Shown one piece after another: positions 17,144 to 25,697 of a stretch of 64,000 bases of DNA. Origin of the DNA: Lachnospiraceae bacterium MD308 (GTDB lineage Bacteria; Bacillota; Clostridia; Lachnospirales; Lachnospiraceae); assembly GCA_000403475.2 (NCBI GenBank), contig KE159798.1, positions 10,960 to 74,959 of the forward strand. The letters run 5' to 3'. The translations under genes were made by a program, and so were the position numbers. The number at the start of each line of letters is the position of its first letter. The stretch's first letter is position 1. Below the pieces are notes generated by a model. It ran no database searches. It had not been told where the DNA came from and was given only the letters and a program-made list of their open reading frames with translations.

Positions 17144-17758
17144 ATGATTGCGATTATAGATTACGATGCGGGCAACATCAAAAGTGTGGAGAAAGCGCTT
17201 AACTTTCTGGGACAGGAAGCAGTGGTTACCAGAGACCGGGATGTGCTTTTAAGGGCGGACAAGGTAATCCTGCCGGGAGTCGGGGCCTTTGGAGATGCCA
17301 TGGGAAAGCTTCGCCAGTACGGGTTGGAGAGTGTGATTCATGAGGTGGTGGAGGCGGGTACGCCGTTTCTTGGCATTTGTCTTGGACTGCAGCTTTTGTT
17401 TGAGCGAAGTGACGAGACGCCAGGAGTTGAAGGGCTTGGCATATTGAAGGGAGACATACTGCGGATTCCTGAAAGTGAAGGGCTTAAGATTCCGCATATG
17501 GGATGGAATTCACTGGCGTATCCCAATGAAGGCAGGCTGTTTCGGGACATCCCGGAGGATTCCTATGTGTATTTCGTACATTCCTATTATCTGAAAGCGG
17601 CGGATGAACGTATTGTCACCGCGGCAGCAGAGTACGGCACCTGCATTCATGCTTCGGTCGAGCAGGGTAATGTATTTGCCTGTCAGTTCCATCCGGAAAA
17701 GAGCAGTGAAGTGGGGCTTAAGATTCTGAAAAACTTTGTGGAACTGGAAAATATATAG
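17144..17758 (+). CDS. hisH: Imidazole glycerol phosphate synthase, glutaminase subunit
   Basis: This 204-residue class I glutamine amidotransferase has MIAIIDYDAGNIKSVEKAL at the start, the nucleophile Cys in FLGICLGLQLLFE, and the His-Glu pair in CQFHPEKSS. It releases ammonia from glutamine for HisF in the fifth step of histidine biosynthesis. It is followed 18 bases later by hisF. The rest of the his operon is not in the window, so hisHF stands alone here, which suggests a second HisHF pair or a split pathway. Confidence 0.97.
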   Translation: MIAIIDYDAGNIKSVEKALNFLGQEAVVTRDRDVLLRADKVILPGVGAFGDAMGKLRQYGLESVIHEVVEAGTPFLGICLGLQLLFERSDETPGVEGLGILKGDILRIPESEGLKIPHMGWNSLAYPNEGRLFRDIPEDSYVYFVHSYYLKAADERIVTAAAEYGTCIHASVEQGNVFACQFHPEKSSEVGLKILKNFVELENI

Positions 17759-17776
17759 ATTGGCGGAGGAGACAAG

Positions 17777-18538
17777 ATGCATACAAAAAGGATTATCCCC
17801 TGCCTGGACGTGAAGGACGGGCGGGTTGTAAAGGGCGTGAATTTTGTTGACCTTAGGGATGCCGGTGATCCGGTGGAGATCGGGGAGGCTTATGATAAAG
17901 CAGGCGCGGACGAGCTGGTGTTTTTGGATATCACGGCTTCTTCGGATGCGCGCAGTACAGTGGTGGATATGGTGCGCAGGGTTGCAAAGACAGTGTTTAT
18001 CCCATTTACCGTGGGCGGAGGGATTCGTACTGTGGATGATTTCAAGGCGCTTCTCCGGGAGGGGGCGGACAAGATTTCCATCAATTCTTCTGCAATCAAC
18101 ACGCCACGCCTGATTTCAGATGCGGCGGAAAAGTTCGGGAGCCAGTGTGTGGTGGTGGCCATCGACGCAAAGCGGAGGACAGATAACAGCGGATGGAATA
18201 TCTATAAAAATGGCGGACGCATCGACGTAGGAATTGACGCGGTTGAGTGGGCGGTAAATGTCGAGAAGCTTGGAGCAGGAGAGATTCTGCTGACCAGTAT
18301 GGACTGCGACGGGACGAAAGCCGGATATGATATGGAGCTTACGCGCACGATTGCTGATGCGGTGTCAATTCCCGTTATTGCATCGGGCGGAGCAGGGACG
18401 GCCGGGCATTTTTACGAGGCGCTTACTGATGGCAGGGCGGACGCGGCGCTGGCGGCTTCGCTGTTCCATTATAAAGAGCTGGAGATCAGGGAAGTGAAAG
18501 AGTATCTTCGTGACAGAGGTGTTCCGGTGAGATTGTAA
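17777..18538 (+). CDS. hisF: Imidazole glycerol phosphate synthase, cyclase subunit
   Basis: This 253-residue TIM barrel has the HisF signatures: [20 protein letters not shown] with catalytic Asp11, a [10 protein letters not shown] phosphate site, VVVAIDAKR with the second catalytic Asp, and [10 protein letters not shown]. It uses ammonia from HisH to close the imidazole ring, making IGP and AICAR. AICAR links histidine synthesis to the purine genes at the far end of the window. Confidence 0.97.
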   Translation: MHTKRIIPCLDVKDGRVVKGVNFVDLRDAGDPVEIGEAYDKAGADELVFLDITASSDARSTVVDMVRRVAKTVFIPFTVGGGIRTVDDFKALLREGADKISINSSAINTPRLISDAAEKFGSQCVVVAIDAKRRTDNSGWNIYKNGGRIDVGIDAVEWAVNVEKLGAGEILLTSMDCDGTKAGYDMELTRTIADAVSIPVIASGGAGTAGHFYEALTDGRADAALAASLFHYKELEIREVKEYLRDRGVPVRL

Positions 18539-18602
18539 GTTCGGAGGGAACTGCCGGAGAGCAGCAACTTAAAAATATACATACAAATGAGGAGGACGGG
18601 TT

Positions 18603-19274
18603 ATGGCAGCGATTAATAATGACTGGCTGGATGCGCTGAAGGATGAGTTCAGGAAACCTTATTATAAAAAATTGTTCGAGACGGTGAATCAGGAGTATAA
18701 GACAAGGCTTATCTTTCCGCCGGCAGATGATATCTTCAATGCATTTCATCTGACTCCGCTTAATAAGGTGAAGGTCGTGATTTTAGGGCAAGATCCTTAC
18801 CACAACAATGGACAGGCTCACGGTCTTTGCTTTTCCGTGAAAAAAGGTGTGGAGATTCCGCCGTCCCTTGTAAATATTTATCAGGAACTCCATGACGATC
18901 TTGGGTGCAGGATTCCAAACCATGGACATCTGACCAAATGGGCCGAGCAGGGAGTTCTCATGCTCAACACAGTACTTACGGTGCGGGCGCATCAGGCGAA
19001 TTCCCATAGAGGCATCGGTTGGGAAGAATTTACAGATGCAGCGATTATGGCGCTTAATGGACAGGACAGGCCCATTGTGTTTATTTTGTGGGGGGCACCT
19101 GCCCAGAGGAAAGAGAAGATGCTGACGAATCCGAATCATTTGATCTTGAAAGCTCCCCATCCGAGCCCGCTGTCTGCGTACAGAGGTTTTTTCGGAAGCA
19201 GGCCGTTTAGCCAGACCAATGATTTTCTTACGGCGCATGGCACAGAGCCGGTGGACTGGCAGATTGAAGAGTAG
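18603..19274 (+). CDS. ung: Uracil-DNA glycosylase
   Basis: This 223-residue family 1 UDG removes uracil from DNA in base excision repair. The water-activating motif GQDPYHNNGQAHGLCFS and the DNA-intercalation motif APHPSPLSAYRGFFGSRPFS are intact. Start ATG 18603 follows GAGGAGG. It follows hisF by 64 bases on the same strand and may be co-transcribed. The perfect palindrome with six T at 19319-19370 could end its transcript. Confidence 0.97.
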   Translation: MAAINNDWLDALKDEFRKPYYKKLFETVNQEYKTRLIFPPADDIFNAFHLTPLNKVKVVILGQDPYHNNGQAHGLCFSVKKGVEIPPSLVNIYQELHDDLGCRIPNHGHLTKWAEQGVLMLNTVLTVRAHQANSHRGIGWEEFTDAAIMALNGQDRPIVFILWGAPAQRKEKMLTNPNHLILKAPHPSPLSAYRGFFGSRPFSQTNDFLTAHGTEPVDWQIEE

Positions 19275-19313
19275 GTATTTAATAAGAACACGGTGAAATT
19301 ATAACAAAAATGG

Positions 19314-19370
19314 TTGACAAACGGTTGAAATTCGGTGATAATACAGGAAACCGAATTTCAACCGTTTTTT
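19314..19370 (+). promoter_or_regulatory. Promoter enclosed in a perfect 18-bp palindrome (operator/terminator)
   Basis: A consensus -35 TTGACA (19314-19319) and -10 GATAAT (19337-19342) are spaced by 17 bases. The spacer is one arm of a perfect inverted repeat, AAACGGTTGAAATTCGGT (19319-19336), whose complement is at 19350-19367. The 13-nt loop holds the -10 box. T6 (19365-19370) follows the second arm. Transcripts arriving from ung would form a strong terminator hairpin, whereas transcripts starting here would not contain the first arm. The palindrome is also well placed as an operator, possibly for the HTH domain of the next gene product. Confidence 0.75.
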
Positions 19371-19387
19371 GCACAGGAGGTAAATTT

Positions 19388-20170
19388 ATGGATATTGGAC
19401 AGATGAAATATTATAAAAAGCTACATGGCTATACATTGGCGCAGATTTCAGAGTATTCTAAGGTTCCGCTCGGGACTGTGCAGAAGATTTTCAACGGAGA
19501 GACAAAGGCACCGCGTTATGAGACGCTGAAAGCATTGGAAAAGGTTCTTAGGCCGCATAGTGCGGATATGATCTGTGAAGCTCTGATTCAATATGGAAAA
19601 AAAGAGGGGGATTATACCCTGGATGACTATTACGGACTGCCCGATGAACGGAGGGTGGAGCTGATTGACGGAACGTTTTATGATATGGCGGCGCCTTCCT
19701 TGTCTCATCAGACGGTTGTCATAGAGATTGCGTCGGTGCTCAGGAATTACATCCGCAAAAATGGCGGGAAGTGCAGTGTGTTTTCCGCTCCGGTGGATGT
19801 ACAGCTTGATGGGGATGACAGGACGATGGTACAGCCGGATGTGTTTGTGGTGTGTGATAAAAGTAAGCTTTTCGAGCGCTGTGTTGTGGGGGCGCCGGAT
19901 TTTGTGATTGAAGTGCTGTCGCCGTCTACCGGGCAGAAAGACGGATTCCTGAAACTTCAGAAATATCAGGATGCAGGAGTGAGGGAATATTGGATGATTG
20001 ATACCCGGAAAGAAAAGGTAGTTACGTATTGTTTTGAGGAAGAAATATTTCCTGCACTTTATGGGTTCGACAGTGAGATTCCGGTATGGATTTTTGGCGG
20101 GGAATTGAAGATTGATTTCAGACCATTGAAGGATGCGATTGAAGATATCGGGGGAAGGTACTCTCAGTGA
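19388..20170 (+). CDS. HTH-Uma2 family putative endonuclease
   Basis: This 260-residue protein has an N-terminal XRE-like helix-turn-helix (residues 1-60; YTLAQISEYSKVPLGTVQKIF). A Uma2/DUF820 domain follows from about residue 75, in the PD-(D/E)XK nuclease fold. Characteristic pieces are RVELIDGTFYDMAAPS, a central MVQPDVFVV, and PDFVIEVLSPST, with the conserved Asp and Glu, then KLQKYQDAGVREYWMID. Uma2 proteins are widespread and poorly understood. ATG 19388 follows AGGAGG. The gene has its own palindromic promoter, and the fused DNA-binding domain suggests autoregulation. A defensive or mobile-element role is possible but unproven. Confidence 0.85.
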   Translation: MDIGQMKYYKKLHGYTLAQISEYSKVPLGTVQKIFNGETKAPRYETLKALEKVLRPHSADMICEALIQYGKKEGDYTLDDYYGLPDERRVELIDGTFYDMAAPSLSHQTVVIEIASVLRNYIRKNGGKCSVFSAPVDVQLDGDDRTMVQPDVFVVCDKSKLFERCVVGAPDFVIEVLSPSTGQKDGFLKLQKYQDAGVREYWMIDTRKEKVVTYCFEEEIFPALYGFDSEIPVWIFGGELKIDFRPLKDAIEDIGGRYSQ

Positions 20171-20223
20171 ACAAAGGACAGTGCCGTGTATGATTTTGAA
20201 AAGATAAAACTCACGTATATGTA

Positions 20224-20282
20224 TTGACAAAACAGTTCTTCTATGGTTTACTATATATGAACATATGAATAAGTATTCATAT
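20224..20282 (+). promoter_or_regulatory. Promoter and ArsR/SmtB-type operator of the metal ATPase gene
   Basis: A -35 TTGACA (20224-20229) and a TACTAT-like -10 (20249-20254) are followed by the perfect 9-2-9 palindrome ATATGAATAAGTATTCATAT (20263-20282). This matches the known form of CadC/CzrA/SmtB operators. It overlaps the expected transcription start, so bound repressor would block transcription until metal binds. A related sequence (CATATTCATATG) precedes the arsR gene at 22846-22857. Confidence 0.8.
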
Positions 20283-20312
20283 ATAAAATTAAACATTTAG
20301 GAGAGCAGTGTT

Positions 20313-22691
20313 ATGAAAGAACATGAATTACAGATACATCATATGAATTACGAAGAGCATCATCATGAACATAGACATGAAAAAGAATGCGGCTGCGATC
20401 AAGAACATCAAGAACACCCTGAACATCAAGAGCACCATGAGCACCCTGAACATCATAAATGCCATGAGCACCATGGACACCATGAGCATCATCACAGTCA
20501 TGGAGAGGAATGTGGCTGCGGCCATGACCATGACGGGCATCATCATGGCCATGAAGAGGTATCACATGAGAGGTATTCCCTGCCGGAAAATGTAGCCCGG
20601 AAGGTATACATATTGGAGAATCTCGGCTGTGCTAACTGCGCGGCGAAGATGGAAAGAAAGATCAATGCGCTGCCGGAGGTGGAAGCGGCAGTGATTACAT
20701 TTGCGACAAAGAAGCTTGTGGTGGCGTCTGACCATCAGGAAAAGCTCCTTCCTGTGCTGCAGAAGATTTGTGCGTCCATAGAATCAGAGGTTCATGTGAT
20801 TCCGCAGGAAGTTAAAGCGGCAGAGAAAAAGGAAAAGAAGAGTTTTTTTGCTGCGAACAGGATGGATATTCTGGGGATAGGATCAGGGGCGGTGCTTTTT
20901 GCTGCCGGTATAATGATGAAGAATATGGAAGCGGCGTATGTGAATCAGGTGGTATTTATCATTGCTTACCTGATCCTGGGGCTTGAGATTATCTGGAAGG
21001 CGCTTAAGAATCTGAAAAACGGAAGGGTCTTTGACGAGAACTTTCTGATGAGTGTGGCGACGATAGCAGCATTTGTAATCGGAGATTTTGCGGAAGCGGT
21101 GGGAGTCATGCTTTTCTACCGGGTGGGCGAATTCTTTGAGGACGCAGCAGTGGAGAGAAGCCGTTCACAGATTATGGAAGCAGTGGATTTGCGGCCGGAG
21201 GTAGTGAACCTTGTAGAAGGGGAAGCGGTGAGAGAGATTCCGGCGGATGAGGCGAAGGCAGGGGACGTAATCATGATACGGCCGGGCGACCGTATTCCGC
21301 TTGACGGGACGGTGCTTGACGGGGAGAGCAGGATAGATACCTCCCCGGTGACGGGCGAGCCGGTTCCGGTGCGTGTCTGTGCGGGGATGGAAGTCATCTC
21401 AGGGTGCGTGAATGAGCAGGGCGTCTTAAAGATGAAAGTTAACAAGCCGCTGAGTGAATCGATGGTGACAAGGATTCTTGATTCCGTAGAGAACGCGGCG
21501 GCAAGCAAGCCGAAGATTGATCGTTTTATCACAAGATTTGCCAGGACTTATACGCCGGTCGTAGTGGGGGCGGCTATATGTACGGCGGTTGTGCCGTCAC
21601 TGATAAGCGGGAACTGGGATCACTGGATCTATACAGCGATTACATTTCTTGTTATCAGCTGTCCCTGCGCATTGGTGCTCAGTGTGCCGCTGGCGTTCTT
21701 TTCCGGGATCGGAGCAGGCTCGAAAAAGGGTATTTTGTTTAAGGGCGGCCTGGCGATTGAGGCGCTGAAAGATATTAAGACTGTCGTGATGGATAAGACA
21801 GGTACGGTCACTAAAGGAAACTTTGCGGTGGAAAAGATTGTTCCTGTCCGCAAGCTGACAGAAAAGCAGATACTTACGATGGCGGCGGATTGTGAGCTGG
21901 ATTCCACCCATCCTATCGGCCACAGTATTTTAGAAGAGGCGAAGAGGCGAAGTTTGGAACTGGTGAGACCGAAAGAGGTTCAGGAGATATCGGGAAAAGG
22001 GATTAAAGCTGTGTTTATGGAGGGGACGGTGCTCTGTGGAAACAGCGCTCTGCTTAAGGAAAATGACGTGGATCTAAAGCAGTTCCAACCGGAAGGAGGG
22101 GGGACGGAGGTTCTTCTTGCTGTGGACGGTGAGCTTGTAGGATATTTGGTCATCAATGATATTATCAAAGAAGAGGCGGAGGAGGCGGTGAAGAATATGA
22201 AGCGGAAAGGTTTGTTTACCGCGATGCTGACCGGCGATGCGAAGCCGAATGCCCAGGCTGTGGCGGACAGGATTGGGATTGAGGAGGTACACGCGCAGCT
22301 CTTGCCTCAGGAAAAGCTTTTACACCTTCAGGATATCCGTAAGAATCATGGCGCTGTGATGTATGTCGGAGATGGAATCAACGATGCCCCGGTGCTTGCA
22401 GGAGCAGATGTGGGAGCGGCCATGGGAAGCGGCGCGGATGCGGCGATCGAGGCGGCGGATGTGGTATTTATGTCTTCTTCGGTTCAGGCGATTGTGGACG
22501 CCGTCAGTATCGCGAAAAATACCGGTCGGGCAGCCATGCAGAATGTAGTGTTTGCCCTGGCGGTGAAGTTACTTGTGATGATCTTGGGATTCGCGGGCTT
22601 TGCCAATATGTGGATGGCGGTATTTGCGGATACAGGGGTGGCGATGCTGTGCGTACTCAATTCAATTCGAATCTTGTACAAAAGACAGTGA
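20313..22691 (+). CDS. Zn/Cd-type P1B-ATPase with His-rich N-terminus
   Basis: This 792-residue metal efflux ATPase starts with about 85 residues containing some thirty histidines and two CGC motifs, likely a metal buffer. An HMA domain follows with ENLGCANCAAKME. The core has the transmembrane CPC motif (Cys450-Cys452, ISCPCALVLS), phosphorylation site DKTGTVTKG, the HP motif in DSTHPIGHSI, and the GDGINDAPVL hinge. The last helix carries Asp773 in VFADTGVAML, as in ZntA-type Zn/Cd/Pb exporters. It is controlled by the upstream palindromic operator and followed by the ArsR-family gene. Confidence 0.93.
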   Translation: MKEHELQIHHMNYEEHHHEHRHEKECGCDQEHQEHPEHQEHHEHPEHHKCHEHHGHHEHHHSHGEECGCGHDHDGHHHGHEEVSHERYSLPENVARKVYILENLGCANCAAKMERKINALPEVEAAVITFATKKLVVASDHQEKLLPVLQKICASIESEVHVIPQEVKAAEKKEKKSFFAANRMDILGIGSGAVLFAAGIMMKNMEAAYVNQVVFIIAYLILGLEIIWKALKNLKNGRVFDENFLMSVATIAAFVIGDFAEAVGVMLFYRVGEFFEDAAVERSRSQIMEAVDLRPEVVNLVEGEAVREIPADEAKAGDVIMIRPGDRIPLDGTVLDGESRIDTSPVTGEPVPVRVCAGMEVISGCVNEQGVLKMKVNKPLSESMVTRILDSVENAAASKPKIDRFITRFARTYTPVVVGAAICTAVVPSLISGNWDHWIYTAITFLVISCPCALVLSVPLAFFSGIGAGSKKGILFKGGLAIEALKDIKTVVMDKTGTVTKGNFAVEKIVPVRKLTEKQILTMAADCELDSTHPIGHSILEEAKRRSLELVRPKEVQEISGKGIKAVFMEGTVLCGNSALLKENDVDLKQFQPEGGGTEVLLAVDGELVGYLVINDIIKEEAEEAVKNMKRKGLFTAMLTGDAKPNAQAVADRIGIEEVHAQLLPQEKLLHLQDIRKNHGAVMYVGDGINDAPVLAGADVGAAMGSGADAAIEAADVVFMSSSVQAIVDAVSIAKNTGRAAMQNVVFALAVKLLVMILGFAGFANMWMAVFADTGVAMLCVLNSIRILYKRQ

Positions 22692-22785
22692 TGACCAGGC
22701 GAATCTGATGGATTGCCATGCTATATCGTAAATCGGCGGAGCAGAGGCAGTCCGTAACAAAATAATTACGTTTTTATTAACTTTG

Positions 22786-22857
22786 TGCCAAGTGGTTGAA
22801 ATAGATTTCGCCATTTGGCATAATTAATATCAGATGTGTATTCACATATTCATATGA
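22786..22857 (+). promoter_or_regulatory. Inverted repeat and second ArsR-type operator before arsR
   Basis: TGCCAAGTGG (22786-22795) and its near complement CCATTTGGCA (22811-22820) form a stem that could end the upstream transcript or act as an operator. Further on, TATTCACATATTCATATG (22840-22857) resembles the palindrome in front of the first ATPase. The two sites suggest that the metal sensor controls its own gene and the second ATPase. Confidence 0.5.
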
Positions 22858-22870
22858 AAGGGAAGAATAT

Positions 22871-23230
22871 ATGGGGAAGGCAGAGGTAGAATGCTGTGAT
22901 GTGCCATATGTGCACAAGGATATGATACAAAAGGTAAAGAGAATGATGCCGCAGGAAGGGCTGCTTCATGAGCTGGCAGATTTTTATAAAGTATTCGGGG
23001 ATGCGACGAGGGTGAAGATTTTGTGTGTGCTTTTGGAGTCGGAGATGTGTGTCTGCGACCTGGCGGAGCTTCTTGGGATGACGCAATCGGCAATTTCCCA
23101 CCAGCTTCGCGTATTGAAGCAGATGAAGTTGGTGAAAAACCGCAGAGAAGGGAAGACGGTGTATTATTCTCTGGCAGACGGGCATATTCAGACAATTATT
23201 AGCCAAGGAATGGAGCATATTCAGGAATGA
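22871..23230 (+). CDS. ArsR/SmtB-family metal-sensing repressor, CadC-like
   Basis: This 119-residue winged-helix repressor has an N-terminal VECC pair (Cys8, Cys9) and the alpha-3 motif SEMCVCDLAELL. This is the CXC metal site of CadC-type Cd/Pb/Zn sensors. The recognition helix follows in TQSAISHQLRVLKQMKLVKN and the wing in RREGKTVYYSL. Metal binding releases it from DNA and turns on efflux. It sits between two P1B-ATPase genes and ends 31 bases before the preferred start of the second, so it is in one operon with it. Confidence 0.93.
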   Translation: MGKAEVECCDVPYVHKDMIQKVKRMMPQEGLLHELADFYKVFGDATRVKILCVLLESEMCVCDLAELLGMTQSAISHQLRVLKQMKLVKNRREGKTVYYSLADGHIQTIISQGMEHIQE

Positions 23231-23261
23231 TTTGAATATAGATACAAAAAAGGGAAGTATT

Positions 23262-25124
23262 ATGACGGCGCAGTTGAAGAAAATAAGTATAATTTATTGT
23301 ACAGGCGTAGCAATCTATATATGTGGGGTGATTTTGACACTCTATATGACTGTGACAGACTGGGTGAAGTTTTTTATTTTTCTTGCAGCATATCTTATCA
23401 TTGGTTTTGGTTCATTTAAAAAAGTAAGTGAGAGGTTGATGCAAAAAAAGATTCCGACAGAGCATATCTTGATCATCCTTGCCACAGTCGGGGCCTTTGG
23501 TATTGGAAGATATATTGAAGGCGTGCTTGTTATGCTTTTGTTTGATTTGGGATTGATTTTTGAGGAGTTTGCTACAGACAACGCAAAGCGCTCTATTGCT
23601 GAGATGACAGATATCCGTCCTGCGTATGCGACGCGTAAGACATTAGGGGAAGAGATTCAGGTAGAGCCAGGGGAGCTTAAGCTTTATAATATTATTGTAA
23701 TTAAACCCGGAGAACGGATTCCTGTAGATGCAGTGGTGTTAAACGGGGTAACGACAATTGATACGAAGGCGCTGACCGGAGAGGCAGCACCTCAGCTTGC
23801 AAGGCCGGGAGACAGGATCTACAGCGGATGTATCAATCTGAGTGGTGTGATAGAAGCGAAAGTAATTAAAGTATATGAAGATTCCACCGTATCAAAGATT
23901 ATGAATATGGTAGAGGACGCACAGAATCTTAAGGCAGAGAGCGAGACTTTTGTGACAAGATTTTCAAAGATATATACACCGGCAATGCTGTTGCTTTCGG
24001 TACTTGTAATGGTGTATCCACCGATGACATTTTCTTATGGCAATTGGGATACGTGGATTTACCGGGGGCTTATTTTTATGGTGGTTGCATGTCCAAGCGG
24101 CTTGGTGATGTCTATACCGATTGCGTTTTTGGGCGGAATTGCCAGCGCTTCGCGCCAGGGTATTTTGATAAAAGGAGGAAATTATCTGGAGGCTTTGGCG
24201 AAAGCGGATATTTTTGTGTTTGATAAGACAGGTACGTTGACGGAAGGGGTATTTTCTGTAAAGAAAGTAAAAGCAGTTGGAATGGGTGAAAGGGATTTGC
24301 TCAAACTTGCCGCTCATGTGGAATGCTATTCGAATCATCCGATTGCACAGTCACTTTTTGAAGCCTATACCGGGGTTATTGACAAGAATAAAGTGTCCAG
24401 GGTGAAAGAGGAGCCGGGCTATGGCGTCAGCGCTACTTATGAAGGGCGGCGGGTTCATGTGGGAAACTGGCGTCTGATGGAAAAGCAAAAGATAGAAGTA
24501 GAAACAGTGAATTCGGCAGGTTCAGTTGTATATGTAGCAATAGGACAAGAGTGTGTCGGATATTTTGTAATTGCAGATGAAATCAGAGAGGATGCCTATG
24601 ATACTTTGGATTACCTGAGACAGCAGTGCAATGGTGTGTTGGTAATGCTTACAGGCGATTCGGAGAGAGCAGGAGTAGAGGTGGCGGAAGAGCTGGACAT
24701 GGATTACGCATATACGAATCTGATGCCTATAGAGAAGGTAGAGCAGTTGGAGGAATTTTTGTTTATTCAGGACGATACGGAAAAGTTAGTCTGTGTCGGG
24801 GACGGAATTAATGACGCTCCGGTGCTTGCCAGGGCAGATGTGGGAATTGCTATGGGTGACCTGGCTTCTGCAGCGGCGGTTGAAGCGGCGGATGTTATTC
24901 TGGTAAAAGGCGAGCTTTTCAAGATTAAGGACGCAATCCGCATCGCAAAAGAGACACTTAAGGTTGTAAATGAGAATATTACTTTTGCAATGATTCTTAA
25001 AGTATTGGTGCTGGCGATGGCAGTTGTGGGATATTTCGGAATGTGGGAGGCAATCCTGGCAGAAGTAGGCGTAATGTTTGCAGCAATATTGAATGCAGTC
25101 TGTGTGGCAAAATATACAGCATAG
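23262..25124 (+). CDS. P1B-type metal ATPase with CPS motif, no N-terminal metal-binding domain
   Basis: This 620-residue protein has the P1B core (DKTGTLTEG phosphorylation site, SNHPIAQSL, GDGINDAPVLARADVG) but starts directly with membrane helices. Its transport-site motif is Cys277-Pro-Ser279 (VACPSGLVMSIP) instead of CPC. The last helix has Glu601 (ILAEVGVMF) where Zn/Cd exporters have Asp. Both ligand positions therefore differ from the neighbour at 20313, suggesting a different metal or affinity. ATG 23262 after AAGGGAAG is preferred to an upstream in-frame TTG (23232). It is probably co-transcribed with arsR and regulated by it. Confidence 0.9.
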   Translation: MTAQLKKISIIYCTGVAIYICGVILTLYMTVTDWVKFFIFLAAYLIIGFGSFKKVSERLMQKKIPTEHILIILATVGAFGIGRYIEGVLVMLLFDLGLIFEEFATDNAKRSIAEMTDIRPAYATRKTLGEEIQVEPGELKLYNIIVIKPGERIPVDAVVLNGVTTIDTKALTGEAAPQLARPGDRIYSGCINLSGVIEAKVIKVYEDSTVSKIMNMVEDAQNLKAESETFVTRFSKIYTPAMLLLSVLVMVYPPMTFSYGNWDTWIYRGLIFMVVACPSGLVMSIPIAFLGGIASASRQGILIKGGNYLEALAKADIFVFDKTGTLTEGVFSVKKVKAVGMGERDLLKLAAHVECYSNHPIAQSLFEAYTGVIDKNKVSRVKEEPGYGVSATYEGRRVHVGNWRLMEKQKIEVETVNSAGSVVYVAIGQECVGYFVIADEIREDAYDTLDYLRQQCNGVLVMLTGDSERAGVEVAEELDMDYAYTNLMPIEKVEQLEEFLFIQDDTEKLVCVGDGINDAPVLARADVGIAMGDLASAAAVEAADVILVKGELFKIKDAIRIAKETLKVVNENITFAMILKVLVLAMAVVGYFGMWEAILAEVGVMFAAILNAVCVAKYTA

Positions 25125-25168
25125 ATACCAGGAAGAAAGCTGCGAAATGATTAAGGGAGATAAGGGTA

Positions 25169-25693
25169 ATGAGAAAGTTTTGGATGTACATGCCGGCCTT
25201 TTTGATGGTTGTTATGCTGACAGGGTGTATTGTGAATCCATATAAAAATGGAATAGAGGCGCTGGAAAACGGGAGATATGAGGAGGCGGCAAAAGAATTT
25301 AAAGAGGCTGTGAAAAAGGAGCAGAATAAAGCAGACTCTTACAGAGGTCTGGGAATTGCCTTGTGGGAAACAGAGGATTATGACGGCGCAAAGAAAGCCC
25401 TGGAAACTGCACTGAAAGAAGGAACTGAGAAAACAGGAACGATCTGCAACTTGCTTGGGAATTGTGAACTTCAGTCGGGCAATATGAAAGAAGCGATTGC
25501 ATATTTTGAAGAGGGACTAAGCCTTAAAGGAAACAGTGATGAATTAATACAGTCAATGCGTTTTAACTGTATTTTTGCTTATGAGAAATTGGGCGACATG
25601 GATACCGCAAAGAGCCTTTTGGCGGATTACACAGCAGACTATCCGGAAGATGAAGCTGCGGTTAAAGAGGCTCAATTTTTAGAAACGAGATAG
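25169..25693 (+). CDS. TPR-repeat lipoprotein
   Basis: This 174-residue protein has a lipoprotein signal (FLMVVMLTGC, Cys20). The rest is three to four tetratricopeptide repeats (ALENGRYEEAAKEFKEAVKK, then YRGLGIALWETEDYDGAKKA, then GNMKEAIAYFEEGL). It is a surface-anchored scaffold for protein interactions. No enzyme motif is present. It follows the metal ATPase by 44 bases and precedes hflX by only 4, so it is probably transcribed with hflX. Confidence 0.85.
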   Translation: MRKFWMYMPAFLMVVMLTGCIVNPYKNGIEALENGRYEEAAKEFKEAVKKEQNKADSYRGLGIALWETEDYDGAKKALETALKEGTEKTGTICNLLGNCELQSGNMKEAIAYFEEGLSLKGNSDELIQSMRFNCIFAYEKLGDMDTAKSLLADYTADYPEDEAAVKEAQFLETR

Positions 25694-25697
25694 GATT

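Noticed and set aside
20311-20565. Repetitive CAT-rich stretch considered as a tandem repeat or CRISPR-like array
   Set aside because: The repeats are codons for His/Glu in the N-terminus of the metal ATPase; there are no regular spacers.
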